64,000 nt of DNA, from the NCBI RefSeq assembly GCF_006151805.1, contig NZ_VDDA01000013.1, forward strand, positions 62,001 through 126,000, in the 5' to 3' direction. The stretch comes from Methylobacterium terricola. GTDB taxonomy: Bacteria; Pseudomonadota; Alphaproteobacteria; Rhizobiales; Beijerinckiaceae. Below the pieces are notes generated by a model. That model was not told the DNA's origin. It worked only from the letters and a program-made list of their open reading frames with translations, and searched no databases. Every line of letters starts with the position of its first letter. Positions within the stretch are counted from its first letter, which is position 1. A program made the translations under genes and the position numbers. This document shows positions 46,427-56,023 of this stretch, piece by piece.

Positions 46427-46657
46427 TCAGGCGAGCGTATGCGCGAGCCGCTCGGCGATCCGGACGCGTGAATCGGCCGAGAGCGCGCCGGGCGCCTCGG
46501 CCTCGATCAGGGCGGCGATCTGGGCGATGCTCGGGCCGCGCGAGCGCGAATCCTGCAGCAACGCATTCAAGGCGTCGAGGTCCTGACGCCAGGAGGGCGC
46601 GTCCTGCGTCAGGGGAGCGGCGCCGGCGCCGACATGTCCCGGGACCACGTGAAGCAT
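46427..46657 (-). CDS. Small hypothetical protein
   Basis: The 76-residue protein starts at ATG 46657 with GGAGG 7 bp upstream, a strong ribosome site. It has no Cys or membrane segment. The second half (IAQIAALIEAEAPGALSADSRVRIAERLAHTLA) is helical. It is divergent from the REC-DUF3369 kinase gene across a 320-bp gap. No family is recognised. Confidence 0.55.
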   Translation of the reverse strand: MLHVVPGHVGAGAAPLTQDAPSWRQDLDALNALLQDSRSRGPSIAQIAALIEAEAPGALSADSRVRIAERLAHTLA

Positions 46658-46977
46658 GACGTGCCTCCGTTCTCTTCAAGCGTGGCGCTTGTAGGCGGCT
46701 TCTGTTGCACGAACATTGCGCCACGATCATCCCCGTCGCCGATGTGCTCCCGCGCACAAGTCGCGACCGTCAGGTGTTCGACGCGGCCGCGATCGTCCGG
46801 GCTTGGCCGCAAGATGCCGTCGCCTCGCCGATCGGTCGCGACCGGGAGGATCAAAGGAAGCGGTGGCCTTCGTCTGGCGCGACCTTGTCCCGGCTGGGCT
46901 GGCCGGCCAGGATGGCGGAACGACGCCCGGCGGGTTCTTCCGCGCAGGCCTCGCCGGCAAGGCCTCACGGACGGTCG
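46658..46977. other. Divergent promoter region
   Basis: This 320-bp gap lies between the 76-residue gene and the REC-DUF3369 kinase. The first 110 bp are less GC-rich, with TTGCACGAACATTGCG near 46705, and probably hold promoters. No clear palindrome or gene is seen. Confidence 0.4.
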
Positions 46978-48726
46978 ATGAGCGACGACGACATCCTCTT
47001 CCTGCCGGACGACGAGCCCGGCGCGGGCCTACCCGCCGCCGCCTGGCCGGTCATGGTGGTCGACGACGATCCCGCGGTGCACGAGGGCACCCGCTTCGCC
47101 CTGTCCGGCTACAGCCTCGACGGGGCCGGGCTCGAGCTGGTGTCGGCCTATTCGGCGGCGGAGGCCCGGACCCTGCTCTCGGCCCGGCGCGGCCTGGCGG
47201 TGATCCTGCTCGACGTGGTGATGGAGACCGACGATGCGGGGCTGCGGCTCGTCGACTTCGTGCGGCGCGAGCTGAAGGACGACACCGTCCGCATCATCCT
47301 GCGCACCGGCCAGCCCGGCCAGGCGCCGGAGCGGCGCGTCATCGTCGATTACGACATCAACGACTACAAGGCGAAGACCGAGCTCACCGCCGACAAGCTG
47401 TTCACCAGCCTGACCGCGGCCCTGCGCGCCTACCAGCAGCTCAAGCGTCTGGAGGAGACGCGGCGCGGGCTCGAGATCATCATCGACGCCGCCCCGATGC
47501 TGCTCGACTACAAGTCGATGCAGCGGCTGGCGGAAGGCGTGCTGACCCAGGTCGGCTCGCTGCTCAACGTCGCCTGCGAGGGCATCCTGGTCTTGCGCGA
47601 CCATGCCGGCCCGCAGGATGCGGTCAGCGTGCTCGCCGGCTCGGGCTGCTACCAGCACCTCGCCGGCAGCGACAGGCAGCAGCCCCTCGACGACGACGTG
47701 CGGGACATCGTCGCCCGCGCCTTCACCGAGCGGCGCCACACCTTCGGCGAGCAATGGTCGACGCTCTACGTCCACACCGCCAGCGGCAGCGAGATCGTCG
47801 CCCTCCTGAAGGCCGACCGTTCGCTGTCCGAGACCGATCGCGGGCTGATCGCCCTGTTCACCTCGCGCCTGTCGGTCGCCTTCGACAACGTGATCCTCTA
47901 TGAGCAGTTGCAGCGGGCCAATATCGGCCTGGAGCAGCGGGTGGTGGAGCGCACCGGCGAGCTGATGCGGGCGAACCGGCGCCTCGCGATGCAGCGCTCC
48001 GACCTGCGCCGCGCCAACCAGCTCAAGACCGAGATCCTCGGCACGGTCGCGCACGACCTCAAGAACCCGCTCTCCGTCATCCTCGGCCGGGCCGAGATGC
48101 TCGGCGACATGATCGAGGCGCGGCCGCAGCCCGCAGAGGCGATGCACGCCCAGATCGGCCATATCCGCGAGACCGCCCGCCGGCTCACCGGCATGATCGA
48201 GACGCTGATCGCCGACGCGATGAACGACGCCCTCGACATCGTGCTCCGGCGCGAGCCGGTCGACGTCGCCGCGCTCGCCCGGGAGGTGTCGCAGGCCAAT
48301 GCGCCGCTCGCCGAGACCAAGGGCCAGACCCTGCGCTCGGAGATCCCCGTCAGCCTGACCCTGCATGGCGACGCCGAGCGCCTGCGCGAGGCGATGGACA
48401 ACCTGATCTCGAACGCCATCAAGTACTCGCCGGCCGACGCCGAGATCGTCGTCACGGTGGTGCAGGACGGGTCCGAGACGATCTACGCCGTGCGCGACCA
48501 CGGGCCCGGCCTGTCGCCGGAGGATATCGGCCGCCTGTTCGGCCGCTTCCAGCGCCTCTCGGCCAAGCCCACCGCCGGCGAGGGCTCAACGGGGCTGGGG
48601 CTCTCGATCGTCAAGCGCATCGCCGAGCTGCATGGCGGCCGGGCGACCGCCGAGAGTCCCGAGGGCGAGGCGGGATCGATCTTCTCGATCCGCTTGCCGA
48701 ATGGGCCTGGTGCCGCGTCCGCCTGA
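46978..48726 (+). CDS. REC-DUF3369-histidine kinase
   Basis: The protein has 582 residues from ATG 46978. An N-terminal receiver domain (about 20-150) has VMVVDDDPAVHEGT and VILLDVVMETDDAG. The DUF3369 module (about 165-320), GAF-like, carries LEIIIDAAPMLLDYKSMQRLAEGVL and SETDRGLIALFTSRLSVAFDNV. A coiled linker leads to HDLKNPLSVILGRAEML with the phospho-His, then NLISNAIKYSP, DHGPGLS and STGLGLSIVKR. The receiver at the N-terminus means the kinase may be controlled by an upstream phosphodonor. There is no membrane span. Signal and target are unknown. Confidence 0.92.
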   Translation: MSDDDILFLPDDEPGAGLPAAAWPVMVVDDDPAVHEGTRFALSGYSLDGAGLELVSAYSAAEARTLLSARRGLAVILLDVVMETDDAGLRLVDFVRRELKDDTVRIILRTGQPGQAPERRVIVDYDINDYKAKTELTADKLFTSLTAALRAYQQLKRLEETRRGLEIIIDAAPMLLDYKSMQRLAEGVLTQVGSLLNVACEGILVLRDHAGPQDAVSVLAGSGCYQHLAGSDRQQPLDDDVRDIVARAFTERRHTFGEQWSTLYVHTASGSEIVALLKADRSLSETDRGLIALFTSRLSVAFDNVILYEQLQRANIGLEQRVVERTGELMRANRRLAMQRSDLRRANQLKTEILGTVAHDLKNPLSVILGRAEMLGDMIEARPQPAEAMHAQIGHIRETARRLTGMIETLIADAMNDALDIVLRREPVDVAALAREVSQANAPLAETKGQTLRSEIPVSLTLHGDAERLREAMDNLISNAIKYSPADAEIVVTVVQDGSETIYAVRDHGPGLSPEDIGRLFGRFQRLSAKPTAGEGSTGLGLSIVKRIAELHGGRATAESPEGEAGSIFSIRLPNGPGAASA

Positions 48727-48751
48727 TCGGTTCCGAGCCGATGAAGCGCGG

Positions 48752-48789
48752 GATCGCCTCTCTTGCCTGGGCGAGGGGTAGGGGCGATC
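48752..48789. repeat. Imperfect hairpin between convergent genes
   Basis: GATCGCC (48752-48758) and GGCGATC (48783-48789) pair, with additional CCTCT/AGGGG pairing inside. It lies between the REC-DUF3369 kinase and fdsD, which converge, and may serve as a bidirectional terminator. Confidence 0.45.
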
Positions 48790-48859
48790 GAAGATCGCGC
48801 AGGGTGGCGCATCTGCCGGTGTGCCGGCAGCTCAACGTCCAATCCTGAAGCGCGCCGCC

Positions 48860-49150
48860 TCAGCCCGCGTCGCTCGCCCCCAGCCCCTGCTCGTGCGGGT
48901 CCGTCACCGCGTTCGGGATCGGGCTGCGGGCCTTCGGGGTGATCTTCAGGGCGGTCAGGGCCAGCGGATCGAGACCGTGCTCCCCGTCGGAGCAGTGGGT
49001 GACGAGCTGGTCGCGCATCCGCGGGGTCCAGAACGACGTGATGTGCTTGTGGATGCCCGCCACCGCTTCGTCCTCCGGGTAGGAGCGAAAGAACGTGGCG
49101 ATCTGGTTCGCCATGCGGACGAGCTTCTCGTGGGGATGGGCGGCGCTCAT
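48860..49150 (-). CDS. fdsD: NAD-dependent formate dehydrogenase delta subunit
   Basis: The 96-residue protein matches FdsD: HEKLVRMANQIATFFRSYPEDEAVAGIHKHITSFWTPRMRDQL, then HCSDGEHGLDPLALTAL. It is thought to help form or stabilise the FdsGBA complex. It is the last gene of the operon, 24 bp after fdhD. The polar C-terminal tail is variable in the family. Confidence 0.94.
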   Translation of the reverse strand: MSAAHPHEKLVRMANQIATFFRSYPEDEAVAGIHKHITSFWTPRMRDQLVTHCSDGEHGLDPLALTALKITPKARSPIPNAVTDPHEQGLGASDAG

Positions 49151-49174
49151 TGCAGAGAACTCATGGCGAAAAAC

Positions 49175-49996
49175 TCACGGAACGGTCAGGCGCTCGGGCG
49201 CGGTGAACAGGGTCACGGTGTCGTGGCGGGCGATCGCCGCGAGCGTCAGGCCGTGGAGCGCCGCGCGCTCGACGGCGAGCGAGGTCGGGGCCGAGATCGC
49301 CACCAGTACCGCCGCCCCGAAGCTCGCGGCCTTCTCCACCATCTCGAACGAGCAGCGGCTGGTGATGACGAGGAAGCCGTCCTCGGGGCGGGTGCCGGCG
49401 CGCAGGAGCGCACCGATCAGCTTGTCGAGGGCGTTGTGGCGCCCGACATCCTCGCGCACGGCCAGGACCTGGCCGTCCCGATCGGCCCAGGCCGCGGCAT
49501 GCACCGCCCGGGTCTCGCGGCCGAGCACCTGAAGGTCGTCAAGGGCCTGCAACGCCCGCTCGACCGCCGCGAGGGACACCGTGACGCCGGTGGCGGCCCG
49601 CCGCTCGGCCTTCGGGATGTCCTTGAGGTCGTCGATGCCGCAGACGCCGCAGCCGGTGCGGCCCGACAAAGCCCGCTTGCGGGCGAGGTGCTCGCGCAGG
49701 CGCCCCGGGGCGAGATCGACGACGAGGCGCAGGCCGCCCTCCCCGGTCTCGACGCGGGCACCACGGATCTCGTCCGCGCCCGCCACGATCCCTTCCGTCA
49801 GGCTGAAGCCGTAGGCGAAGTCGGCCAGGTCGGCCGGCGTCGTCATCATGACGGCGTAGGGCACGTCGCCATAGATCACGTTCACCGGCATCTCGACGGC
49901 GAGCGAGCGCTCCCCGTCCCGCTCGTCGCCGCGCCCGTAGGCGACGACCCGGGTCGGGGCGGGGAGGCTCGTCGCGACGCCGCTACTCGGCGGCAT
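49175..49996 (-). CDS. fdhD: Formate dehydrogenase accessory sulfurtransferase FdhD
   Basis: The protein has 273 residues from ATG 49996; ATG 50038 would add 14 residues that merely overlap fdsA. It delivers sulfur to the molybdenum cofactor of formate dehydrogenase. The catalytic Cys pair is GCGVCGIDDL near 120. VNVIYGDVPYAVMMTTPADLADFAYGFSLTEGI at the start and DVGRHNALDKLIG near the middle are typical. The start overlaps the fdsA end by 14 bp, so translation is coupled. This gene is called fdsC in some organisms. Confidence 0.94.
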   Translation of the reverse strand: MPPSSGVATSLPAPTRVVAYGRGDERDGERSLAVEMPVNVIYGDVPYAVMMTTPADLADFAYGFSLTEGIVAGADEIRGARVETGEGGLRLVVDLAPGRLREHLARKRALSGRTGCGVCGIDDLKDIPKAERRAATGVTVSLAAVERALQALDDLQVLGRETRAVHAAAWADRDGQVLAVREDVGRHNALDKLIGALLRAGTRPEDGFLVITSRCSFEMVEKAASFGAAVLVAISAPTSLAVERAALHGLTLAAIARHDTVTLFTAPERLTVP

Positions 49997-52844
49997 CGAG
50001 GGTCTGGGCGATGCGGGTGAGGGAGATGTCTTCCTCATAGAACCGGGCCTGCCAATCGGAAGGCCGGTTGGTACGACGAACCTGCACCGCCGTCACCTTG
50101 TACTCGGGGCAGTTCGTCGCCCAGTCCGAATAGTCGGTGGTGATGACGTTGGCGCCGGTCTTGGCGTGGTGGAAGGTGGTGTAGACCGCCCCCGGCTGCA
50201 TCCGCTCGGTGACCCGGGCCTTGAGGGCGATGTCGCCGGACCGGCTTTCCAGGCTGATGAGATCGCCGTCGACGATGCCGCGGCTCTCGGCATCGAAGGG
50301 GTGGATCTCCAGCACGTCCTCGGGATGCCACAGCGAGTTGGCGGTGCGCCGCGTCTGCGCCCCGACATTGTATTGCGACAGGATCCGGCCGGTGGTGAGG
50401 ATCAGCGGGAACTTCCGCGTGGTGCGCTCGTCCGAGGCGACGAACTCGGTGAGCATGAACCGGCCGAGGCCCCGCACGAAGCGGTCGACATGCATCATCG
50501 GCGTGCCCTGCGGCGCCTTGTCGTTGCAGGGCCACTGGATCGAGCCGAGTTCTTCGAGCTTGGCGTAGGACACGCCGGCGAAGCTCGGGGTCAGCCCCGC
50601 GATCTCGTCCATGATCTCGGACGGATGGGTGTAGTGCATCGGGTAGCCGAGGGCGTTCGAGAGCAGCATCGTGCCCTCCCAGTCGCCGTAGCCGCCCATC
50701 GGCGGCATCACCTGGCGCACCCGGCTGATCCGCCGCTCGGCATTGGTGAAGGTGCCGTCCTTCTCCAGGAACGAGGCGCCGGGCAGGAAGACGTGGGCGT
50801 ACTTGGCGGTCTCGTTCAGGAACAGGTCCTGGACGACGATGCACTCCATCGCCCGCAGGCCGGCGGTGACGTGGTGGGTGTCGGGATCGGACTGGGCGAT
50901 GTCCTCGCCCTGGATGTACAGGCCCTTGAAGGTGCCGGCGACCGCCTCGTCGAGCATGTTGGTGATGCGCAGGCCCGGATCGGGCGAGAGCTGCGCGCCC
51001 CACAGGGCCTCGAAGGTCTCGCGGGTCGCGTCGTCCGAGACGTGGCGGTAGCCGGTCAGCTCGTGCGGGAACGAGCCCATGTCGCAGGAGCCCTGGACGT
51101 TGTTCTGGCCCCGCAGCGGGTTCACGCCGGCGCCCGGCTTGCCGATATTGCCGGTGGCCATGGCGAGGTTCGCCATGCCCATCACCATGGTCGAGCCCTG
51201 GCTGTGCTCGGTGACGCCGAGCCCGTAATAGATCGCCGCGGCCCCGCCCTTGGCGTAGAGCCGGGCGGCCGCCCGCACCTCGGCCGGGTCGCAGCCGGTG
51301 AGTTCCTGCACCGCCTCGGGCGCGTGGCGCTCGTCGGCGATGAAGCGGGCCCAGATCTCGAAATCCTTGAGGTCGCAGCGCTCGCGGACGTAAGCCTCGT
51401 CGATCAGCCCCTCGGTCACGACGACGTGGGCCAGCGCGTTGACCATCGCCACGTTGGCGCCCGGCTTGACCGGAAGATGGTGGGTCGCCCGGATGTGGGG
51501 CGACTTGACGAGGTCGATCCGGCGCGGGTCGATCACGATCAGCTTGGCGCCCTGGCGCAGGCGCTTCTTCATCCGCGAGCCGAAGACCGGGTGGCCGTCG
51601 GTCGGGTTGGCGCCGATCACCAGGATCACGTCGGCCTCCTCGACCGACTTGAAGTCCTGGGTGCCGGCCGAGGTGCCGAGCGTCGACATCAGCCCGTAGC
51701 CGGTCGGCGAGTGGCAGACCCGGGCGCAGGTATCGACGTTGTTGTTGCCGAAACCGGCGCGGACCAGCTTCTGGACGAGGTAGGCCTCCTCGTTGGTGCA
51801 GCGCGACGAGGTGATGCCGCCGATCGAATCACGCCCGTACTGGGCCTGGATCCGCTTGAAGGCGGAGGCCGCGTGCTGGATCGCCTCCTCCCACGACACC
51901 TCGCGCCAGGGATCGGTGATCTTCTCGCGCACCATCGGCTTGGTGATGCGGTCCTGGTGGGTCGCGTAGCCGTAGGCGAAGCGGCCCTTGACGCAGGAAT
52001 GGCCCTCGTTCGCCTTGCCGTCCTTGTAGGGCACCATGCGGACGATCCGGTCGCCCTGCATCTCGGCCTTGAAGGCGCAGCCGACGCCGCAATAGGCGCA
52101 GGTCGTGACCTTCGAATGCTCCGGCTGGCCCATCGCGATGACGGACTTCTCCTGCAGCGTCGCCGTCGGGCAGGCCTGCACGCAGGCGCCGCAGGAGACG
52201 CATTCGGAGTTGAAGAAGTCGGTCGGACCGGCCGCCACCCGCGAATCGAAGCCGCGGCCGGCGATGGTCAGCGCGAAGGTGCCCTGCACCTCCTCGCAGG
52301 CCCGGACGCAACGGTTGCAGACGATGCACTTCGACGGGTCGTAGGCGAAGTACGGGTTCGACTCGTCCTTCGGAAGATACAGCTCGGAGTTCTTCGAGAC
52401 GTGGTTGGCGCCGTCGTAGCCGTAGCGCACCTCGCGCAGGCCGACCGTGCCGGCCTGGGTCTGCAACTCGCAATCGCCGTTGGCCGAGCAGGTCAGGCAG
52501 TCGAGCGGGTGATCGGAGATGTAGAGCTCCATCACGCCCTTGCGCAGGCGCGCGAGCTTGTCCGACTGGGTGTGCACCACCATGCCGGTCTCGGCCGGCG
52601 TCGTGCAGGAGGCCGGCGTGCCGCGGCGCCCGTCGATCTCGACGAGGCAGAGGCGGCAGGAGCCGAACGGCTCGAGCGAATCGGTGGCGCAGAGCTTCGG
52701 GATCTGCGTGCCGGCCTGCATCGCCGCCGCCATTACCGAGGTGCCGGCGGGCACGGTCACGCTCTGGCCGTCGATCGTCAGCGTCACGCTCTGGTCGGAG
52801 ACGCGGATCGGGGTGCCGTAGTCGATTTCCTTGATGAGGGCCAT
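49983..52844 (-). CDS. fdsA: NAD-dependent formate dehydrogenase alpha subunit
   Basis: The 953-residue catalytic subunit starts at ATG 52844 behind GAGGA. The N-terminus is a [2Fe-2S] domain (CATDSLEPFGSCRLCLVEIDG), followed by HPLDCLTCSANGDCELQ, and [4Fe-4S] motifs CIVCNRCVRAC and CVSCGACVQAC. CAYCGVGC starts the molybdopterin domain. The metal ligand is Cys377 in ARVCHSPTG, not selenocysteine. It oxidises formate to CO2 at a bis-pterin Mo (or W) centre. It lies 11 bp after fdsB and overlaps fdhD. Confidence 0.97.
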   Translation of the reverse strand: MALIKEIDYGTPIRVSDQSVTLTIDGQSVTVPAGTSVMAAAMQAGTQIPKLCATDSLEPFGSCRLCLVEIDGRRGTPASCTTPAETGMVVHTQSDKLARLRKGVMELYISDHPLDCLTCSANGDCELQTQAGTVGLREVRYGYDGANHVSKNSELYLPKDESNPYFAYDPSKCIVCNRCVRACEEVQGTFALTIAGRGFDSRVAAGPTDFFNSECVSCGACVQACPTATLQEKSVIAMGQPEHSKVTTCAYCGVGCAFKAEMQGDRIVRMVPYKDGKANEGHSCVKGRFAYGYATHQDRITKPMVREKITDPWREVSWEEAIQHAASAFKRIQAQYGRDSIGGITSSRCTNEEAYLVQKLVRAGFGNNNVDTCARVCHSPTGYGLMSTLGTSAGTQDFKSVEEADVILVIGANPTDGHPVFGSRMKKRLRQGAKLIVIDPRRIDLVKSPHIRATHHLPVKPGANVAMVNALAHVVVTEGLIDEAYVRERCDLKDFEIWARFIADERHAPEAVQELTGCDPAEVRAAARLYAKGGAAAIYYGLGVTEHSQGSTMVMGMANLAMATGNIGKPGAGVNPLRGQNNVQGSCDMGSFPHELTGYRHVSDDATRETFEALWGAQLSPDPGLRITNMLDEAVAGTFKGLYIQGEDIAQSDPDTHHVTAGLRAMECIVVQDLFLNETAKYAHVFLPGASFLEKDGTFTNAERRISRVRQVMPPMGGYGDWEGTMLLSNALGYPMHYTHPSEIMDEIAGLTPSFAGVSYAKLEELGSIQWPCNDKAPQGTPMMHVDRFVRGLGRFMLTEFVASDERTTRKFPLILTTGRILSQYNVGAQTRRTANSLWHPEDVLEIHPFDAESRGIVDGDLISLESRSGDIALKARVTERMQPGAVYTTFHHAKTGANVITTDYSDWATNCPEYKVTAVQVRRTNRPSDWQARFYEEDISLTRIAQTLDAAE

Positions 52845-52855
52845 GGGATGCGTCC

Positions 52856-54418
52856 TCACTCCGCCGCCAGCGGCAGCTTGGCGCCGCGGCCGGAGAAATC
52901 TTCCGGGAAATGGGTGAGCGCGCTCATCACCGGCACGGGCGTCAGCCCGCCCATGGCGCAGAGCGAGCCGTCGGTCATGACCTCGCAGAGGTCGGTGACG
53001 AGGGCGAGGTTTTCGCGCGGCGACTCGCCGGCGAGCACCTTGTCGATCGTCTCCATGCCGCGCACCGCACCGATCCGGCACGGCGTGCACTTGCCGCAGG
53101 ATTCGGCGGCGCAGAACTCGAAGGCGAAGCGGGCCTGGCGGGCGAGATCGACGGTGTCGTCGAACACCACGATGCCGCCATGGCCGAGCAGGCCCTTCTT
53201 CGCCGCAAAGGCCTCGTAGTCCAGCGGCGTGTCGAGGAGGGTATCGGGGAAGTAGGCCCCGAGCGGCCCGCCGACCTGGACCGCCCGCAACGGCCGGCCC
53301 GAGCCGGTGCCGCCGCCGAAATCCTCGATCACCTCGCGCAAGCTCAACCCGAAGGCGGTCTCGATCAGGCCGCCGCGCTTGACGTTGCCGGCGAGCTGGA
53401 TCGGCAGGGTGCCAAGCGAGCGGCCCATGCCGTAGGCGGCGTAGGCGGGACCGCCATGCTCCAGGATCCACGGGACGGCGGCGAAGGACAGCACGTTGTT
53501 GACGAGCGTCGGCTGGCCGAACAGGCCCTTGAGCGCCGGGATCGGGGGCTTCGCCCGCACGATGCCGCGCTTGCCCTCCAGGCTCTCGAGGAGCGAGGTC
53601 TCCTCGCCGCAGATATAGGCGCCGGCCCCGAGCCGCACTTCGAGGTGGAAGGCCCGGCCCGACCCCATCACGTCGGCGCCGAGGAAGCCCGCCCGCTCGG
53701 CCGCCGCGATCGCGGTCTCCAGGGCCGCGAAGGCGTGCGGGTATTCCGAGCGGCAATAGATGTAGCCGCGGGTGGCCCCGACCGCGACCGCGGCGATCGT
53801 CATGCCCTCGATCAGCGTGAGGGGATCGCCCTCCATCAGCATCCGGTCGGCGAAGGTGCCGGAATCGCCCTCGTCGGCGTTGCAGACCACGTATTTCTGC
53901 GGCGCTTGCGCCAGCATCACCGTGTTCCACTTGATGCCGGTCGGGAAGCCGGCGCCGCCGCGGCCGCGGAGCCCTGACGCCTTCACCGCCTCGACGGTGC
54001 CGGCGGGCCCTGCCGCCAGCGCGGCTTCGAGCCCGCGATAGCCGCCATGGGCGCGGTAATCCTCGACCGAGGCCGGATCGATGATCCCGCAGCGGCCGAA
54101 GGTCAGGCGCTGCTGGCGCGCGAGATAGGGATGCTCCTCGGGACGGCCGATGCGCAGGCGGTGCGCTCCGCCCTCCGCCAGGCCGGCATCGAGCAGCGAT
54201 TCGATGTCGCCCGGCCGCACGGGGCCGTAGGCGATGCGCCCTTCGGGCGTCGCGACCTCGAGCAGCGGCTCCAGCCACAGCATGCCGCGCGAGCCGGTAC
54301 GCACGAGTTCGACGTCGAGGCCGCGGGCTTGCGCCGCGCGGGTCAGCGCCCTGGCGACCCGGTCGGCGCCGAGCGCGAGGCTCGCGGCGTCCTTCGGGAG
54401 ATAGAGGGTGATGCTCAC
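52856..54418 (-). CDS. fdsB: NAD-dependent formate dehydrogenase beta subunit
   Basis: The 520-residue subunit starts at GTG 54418, its GTGA overlapping the fdsG stop. A thioredoxin-like N-terminal domain of about 110 residues without paired Cys precedes a NuoF-like domain. FMN/NAD motifs are LRGRGGAGFPTGIKW, ADEGDSGTFADRMLMEGDP and GAYICGEETSLLESLEGKRG. A [4Fe-4S] site is formed by ESCGKCTPCRIG and a Cys in SLCAMGG. It passes electrons from fdsA to NAD+. Confidence 0.97.
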   Translation of the reverse strand: MSITLYLPKDAASLALGADRVARALTRAAQARGLDVELVRTGSRGMLWLEPLLEVATPEGRIAYGPVRPGDIESLLDAGLAEGGAHRLRIGRPEEHPYLARQQRLTFGRCGIIDPASVEDYRAHGGYRGLEAALAAGPAGTVEAVKASGLRGRGGAGFPTGIKWNTVMLAQAPQKYVVCNADEGDSGTFADRMLMEGDPLTLIEGMTIAAVAVGATRGYIYCRSEYPHAFAALETAIAAAERAGFLGADVMGSGRAFHLEVRLGAGAYICGEETSLLESLEGKRGIVRAKPPIPALKGLFGQPTLVNNVLSFAAVPWILEHGGPAYAAYGMGRSLGTLPIQLAGNVKRGGLIETAFGLSLREVIEDFGGGTGSGRPLRAVQVGGPLGAYFPDTLLDTPLDYEAFAAKKGLLGHGGIVVFDDTVDLARQARFAFEFCAAESCGKCTPCRIGAVRGMETIDKVLAGESPRENLALVTDLCEVMTDGSLCAMGGLTPVPVMSALTHFPEDFSGRGAKLPLAAE

Positions 54419-54912
54419 GCGGCGCGCTCCGTCAGGGCATCCGCCAGGGTGTCGAGATCGAGGCGGCCGACCGGCTCGCCGTCGACGAGCGCCGCGGGAC
54501 CGCAGGCGCAGAGGCCGAGGCAGAAGACCGGCTCCACCGTCACCCGGCCGTCACGGGTGGTGCCGTGCCAGGCGACGTCGTAGCGGCGCAGAACGTCCTC
54601 GTGCAGCGCGTCGGCGCCGACCGCCTGGCACGCCTCGGCCCGGCACAGCTTGACGGTGTGGCGGCCGGCCGGCTCGGCGCGGAAATCGTGGTAGAAGGTG
54701 AGGCAGCCGTGGATCTCGGCTCGCGACAGGTTCAGCGCGTCGGCGATCAGCGGCACCGCCTCGCCGTCGACGTAGCCGAAGGTCTCTTGCAGCGCGTGCA
54801 GGATCGGGAGCGTGGCGCCCTCGCGGTGGGCGTGCTCGGCGATGATTCCCGCCGCCCGCCCGGCGTCCCACGGCTCCCGGCTCGCGCCGCGAGCGTGTTC
54901 GTGGCTCGGCAT
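54415..54912 (-). CDS. fdsG: NAD-dependent formate dehydrogenase gamma subunit
   Basis: The 165-residue protein is NuoE-like, with a thioredoxin-fold [2Fe-2S] domain. Cluster ligands are in LCRAEACQA and FCLGLCACGP. ATLPILHALQETFGYVDGEAVPLIADALNLSRAEIHGCLTFYHDF is the helical N-terminal part. Its stop overlaps fdsB by 4 bp. It heads the operon; a LysR gene on the same strand ends 202 bp upstream. Confidence 0.96.
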   Translation of the reverse strand: MPSHEHARGASREPWDAGRAAGIIAEHAHREGATLPILHALQETFGYVDGEAVPLIADALNLSRAEIHGCLTFYHDFRAEPAGRHTVKLCRAEACQAVGADALHEDVLRRYDVAWHGTTRDGRVTVEPVFCLGLCACGPAALVDGEPVGRLDLDTLADALTERAA

Positions 54913-55114
54913 GATTTCCAGCCCAGATCGTTATCGTTCTAGCCTGACCCTGGCCGGTCCAGGCCGTCGGATCAATCGCGCGGTTCGGTGGCACGACAAG
55001 GAATTTTTGTTAAAACGGGCTCTCTCGCGGGAGAAAGGCCGAGCGAGTGCCGGAGCTGCGACGAAAGTTCGAGGGGCTCGCACCCCGCGGGACGGGACCG
55101 GCCCGCCCGGATCG

Positions 55115-56023
55115 TCAGAGCGCCGCGACCTCCGCGGCGAGGTCGGGGGCGATCGCCCGCGCCTCGGACAGGAAGGCGGCGATGAGCGGGGTCATCGGAT
55201 CGCGCTCGGGCACGACGAGGCCGATCGTGTGGCTGACATCCGGGTCGGTGATCGGCACCGCCCGCACCCGCTCGGTGAGGCGGAAGGTCTCGGCCAACGC
55301 CGCCGGCATGATGCTCGCCCACTTGGCGGTGCGCACGTGGGTGACGAGCACGATCATCGAGTTCGATTCGAGCAGCGGCGCCGGCTCGGCCCCGGCGGCG
55401 CGCAGGTGCCGGTCGATGATGCGGCGGTTCTGCATCGCCGGGGTGAGCAGGCAGAGCGGGATCCGCCCGACCTCGGCCCAGGTCACGCTCGCGCGCCCGC
55501 CATAGATCCCGTCGGCGGCGGTGAGCAGGCGATAATGCTCGCGGTAGAGCGGCAGGGCCGTGACGCGGCCGAGCGGCTCGTCCTCGATGTAGGTGAGCCC
55601 GGCATCGAGCTCGAGATTGGCGATCTGCCGGATGATCTCGTGCGAGGTGGCCGACTGCACCGTGAAGCGCACCGCCGGGTGGCGGGCCCGGAACGGCGTG
55701 GTCAGCGCCGCCACCATCGGGGTCGCGGTCGGCACCGCCGCCATGCGGAGCGTGCCCGAGAGGCCGCGGCGCAGGGCCGCCACCTCCTGGCGCATGGCGC
55801 GGGCGTCGCCGACGATGCGCCGCGCCCAGTCGAGCACCCGCTCGCCCTCCGGGGTGAAGCCCTGGAAGCGCGAGCCGCGTTGCACGAGAAGCACACCGAG
55901 CCGCTCCTCGAGTTGCTTGACCCCCGCCGAGAGGGTCTGCTGCGACACCCCGCAGGCCTGGGCGGCGCGGCCGAAATGCTGCTCGCGGGCGAGCGCCAGG
56001 ATGAATTCGAGGCGCTCGATCAT
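55115..56023 (-). CDS. LysR-family regulator, likely of the fds operon
   Basis: The 302-residue protein has an N-terminal winged helix-turn-helix (IERLEFILALAREQHFGRAAQACGVSQQTLSAGVKQLEERLG) and a C-terminal periplasmic-binding-like effector domain. It lies upstream of fdsG on the same strand, with 202 bp between. A LysR gene in this position (fdsR) regulates formate dehydrogenase in other bacteria, so control of fds is a sensible inference. The 202-bp gap contains AT-rich DNA (GGAATTTTTGTTAAAAC near 55000), a plausible promoter and binding region. Confidence 0.88.
   Translation of the reverse strand: MIERLEFILALAREQHFGRAAQACGVSQQTLSAGVKQLEERLGVLLVQRGSRFQGFTPEGERVLDWARRIVGDARAMRQEVAALRRGLSGTLRMAAVPTATPMVAALTTPFRARHPAVRFTVQSATSHEIIRQIANLELDAGLTYIEDEPLGRVTALPLYREHYRLLTAADGIYGGRASVTWAEVGRIPLCLLTPAMQNRRIIDRHLRAAGAEPAPLLESNSMIVLVTHVRTAKWASIMPAALAETFRLTERVRAVPITDPDVSHTIGLVVPERDPMTPLIAAFLSEARAIAPDLAAEVAAL

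Noticed and set aside
50166..53219. A 1017-codon plus-strand open frame opposite fdsA.
   Set aside because: It is the antisense shadow of fdsA in high-GC DNA. It shows no domain and has a biased Arg/Val/Gly/Ala composition.
49983..54278. A single open frame of 1431 codons on the minus strand that could be read as a giant fusion protein.
   Set aside because: Only the part from 52844 onward encodes FdsA. The upstream part is an Arg/Gly/Ala-rich shadow of fdsB, which is encoded in another frame with clear NuoF-like motifs.
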